Part shown: in pieces, positions 33,265 through 33,277 of the stretch
How the letters are laid out: the number at the start of each line of letters is the position of its first letter
Numbering within the stretch: the stretch's first letter is position 1
Program-made: the position numbers and the translations under genes
Notes under the pieces: model-generated
Seen by the model: the letters and a program-made list of their open reading frames with translations, nothing else
Database searches by the model: none
Told to the model about the DNA's origin: nothing
Assembly (NCBI GenBank): GCA_018432925.1
Contig: JAHDSC010000171.1
Location: 1 to 33,277 of the forward strand
Direction of reading: 5' to 3'
DNA from: Desulfobacterales bacterium
Lineage (GTDB): Bacteria > Desulfobacterota > Desulfobacteria > Desulfobacterales > JAHDSC01
Length of the DNA stretch: 33,277 bases

Positions 33265-33277
33265 AGATCGGAAGAGC
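33265..33277 (+). other. Illumina TruSeq adapter sequence at the contig end
   Basis: The final 13 bases, AGATCGGAAGAGC, are identical to the common start of Illumina TruSeq adapters. They are almost certainly untrimmed adapter and not genomic. Bases 33008-33264 before it are noncoding upstream sequence of the cysteine desulfurase gene. Confidence 0.9.

Overview
This 33.3 kb window has the character of a contig from an anaerobic deltaproteobacterium (Desulfobacterota, sulfate-reducer type). That placement is inferred from gene content: a stand-alone 45-residue desulforedoxin, a mono-cluster ferredoxin of the Desulfovibrio gigas type, rubrerythrin, an oxygen-independent class II (B12) ribonucleotide reductase, GAGGAG-type ribosome sites, and a gene whose only sense reading needs UGA decoded as selenocysteine. 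The last 13 bases (33265-33277) equal the start of the Illumina TruSeq adapter, so the right end is a read or assembly end and the window is probably a whole contig.

Layout. 1-2.9 kb: a receiver-PAS-histidine kinase and an unrecognised 262-residue protein followed by a small frame-broken ORF, all minus strand. 3.2-5.9 kb: transketolase-transaldolase operon (+), closed by a 13-bp hairpin. 6.0-6.8 kb: desulforedoxin and ferredoxin (-), each in its own unit. 7.1-9.0 kb: overlapping GNAT acetyltransferase and polysaccharide-deacetylase genes (-). 9.3-11.2 kb: a CoA-disulfide-reductase/NADH-oxidase-family flavoprotein with an in-frame TGA exactly at the catalytic cysteine codon, followed by rubrerythrin (+). 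11.3-14.7 kb: nrdJ (-), a CheY-like regulator (-) and a NarL/LuxR regulator (+). 14.7-26.0 kb: a large minus-strand alpha-glucan/trehalose block (DUF5752-treT, then treZ-GH57/DUF3536-treY-malQ), with a glycogen synthase divergent from it at 26.9-28.4 kb. 28.8-33.0 kb: exonuclease III, endonuclease III, a PilZ protein, an orphan flagellar rod-type protein behind a sigma-54-like promoter, and a cysteine desulfurase, all minus strand.

How the parts fit. The sugar block can build glucan from NDP-glucose (GlgA), remodel it (MalQ, possibly GH57) and release trehalose from its reducing end (TreY+TreZ). TreT offers a second, independent route from NDP-glucose plus glucose. The 6-11 kb stretch is an oxygen/redox-defence neighbourhood. 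The most interesting item is the selenocysteine-type flavoprotein at 9302-10657: ordinary ORF calling would truncate it to its last 361 codons or call it a pseudogene. I saw no tRNA, rRNA, CRISPR array, intact insertion sequence or phage gene.
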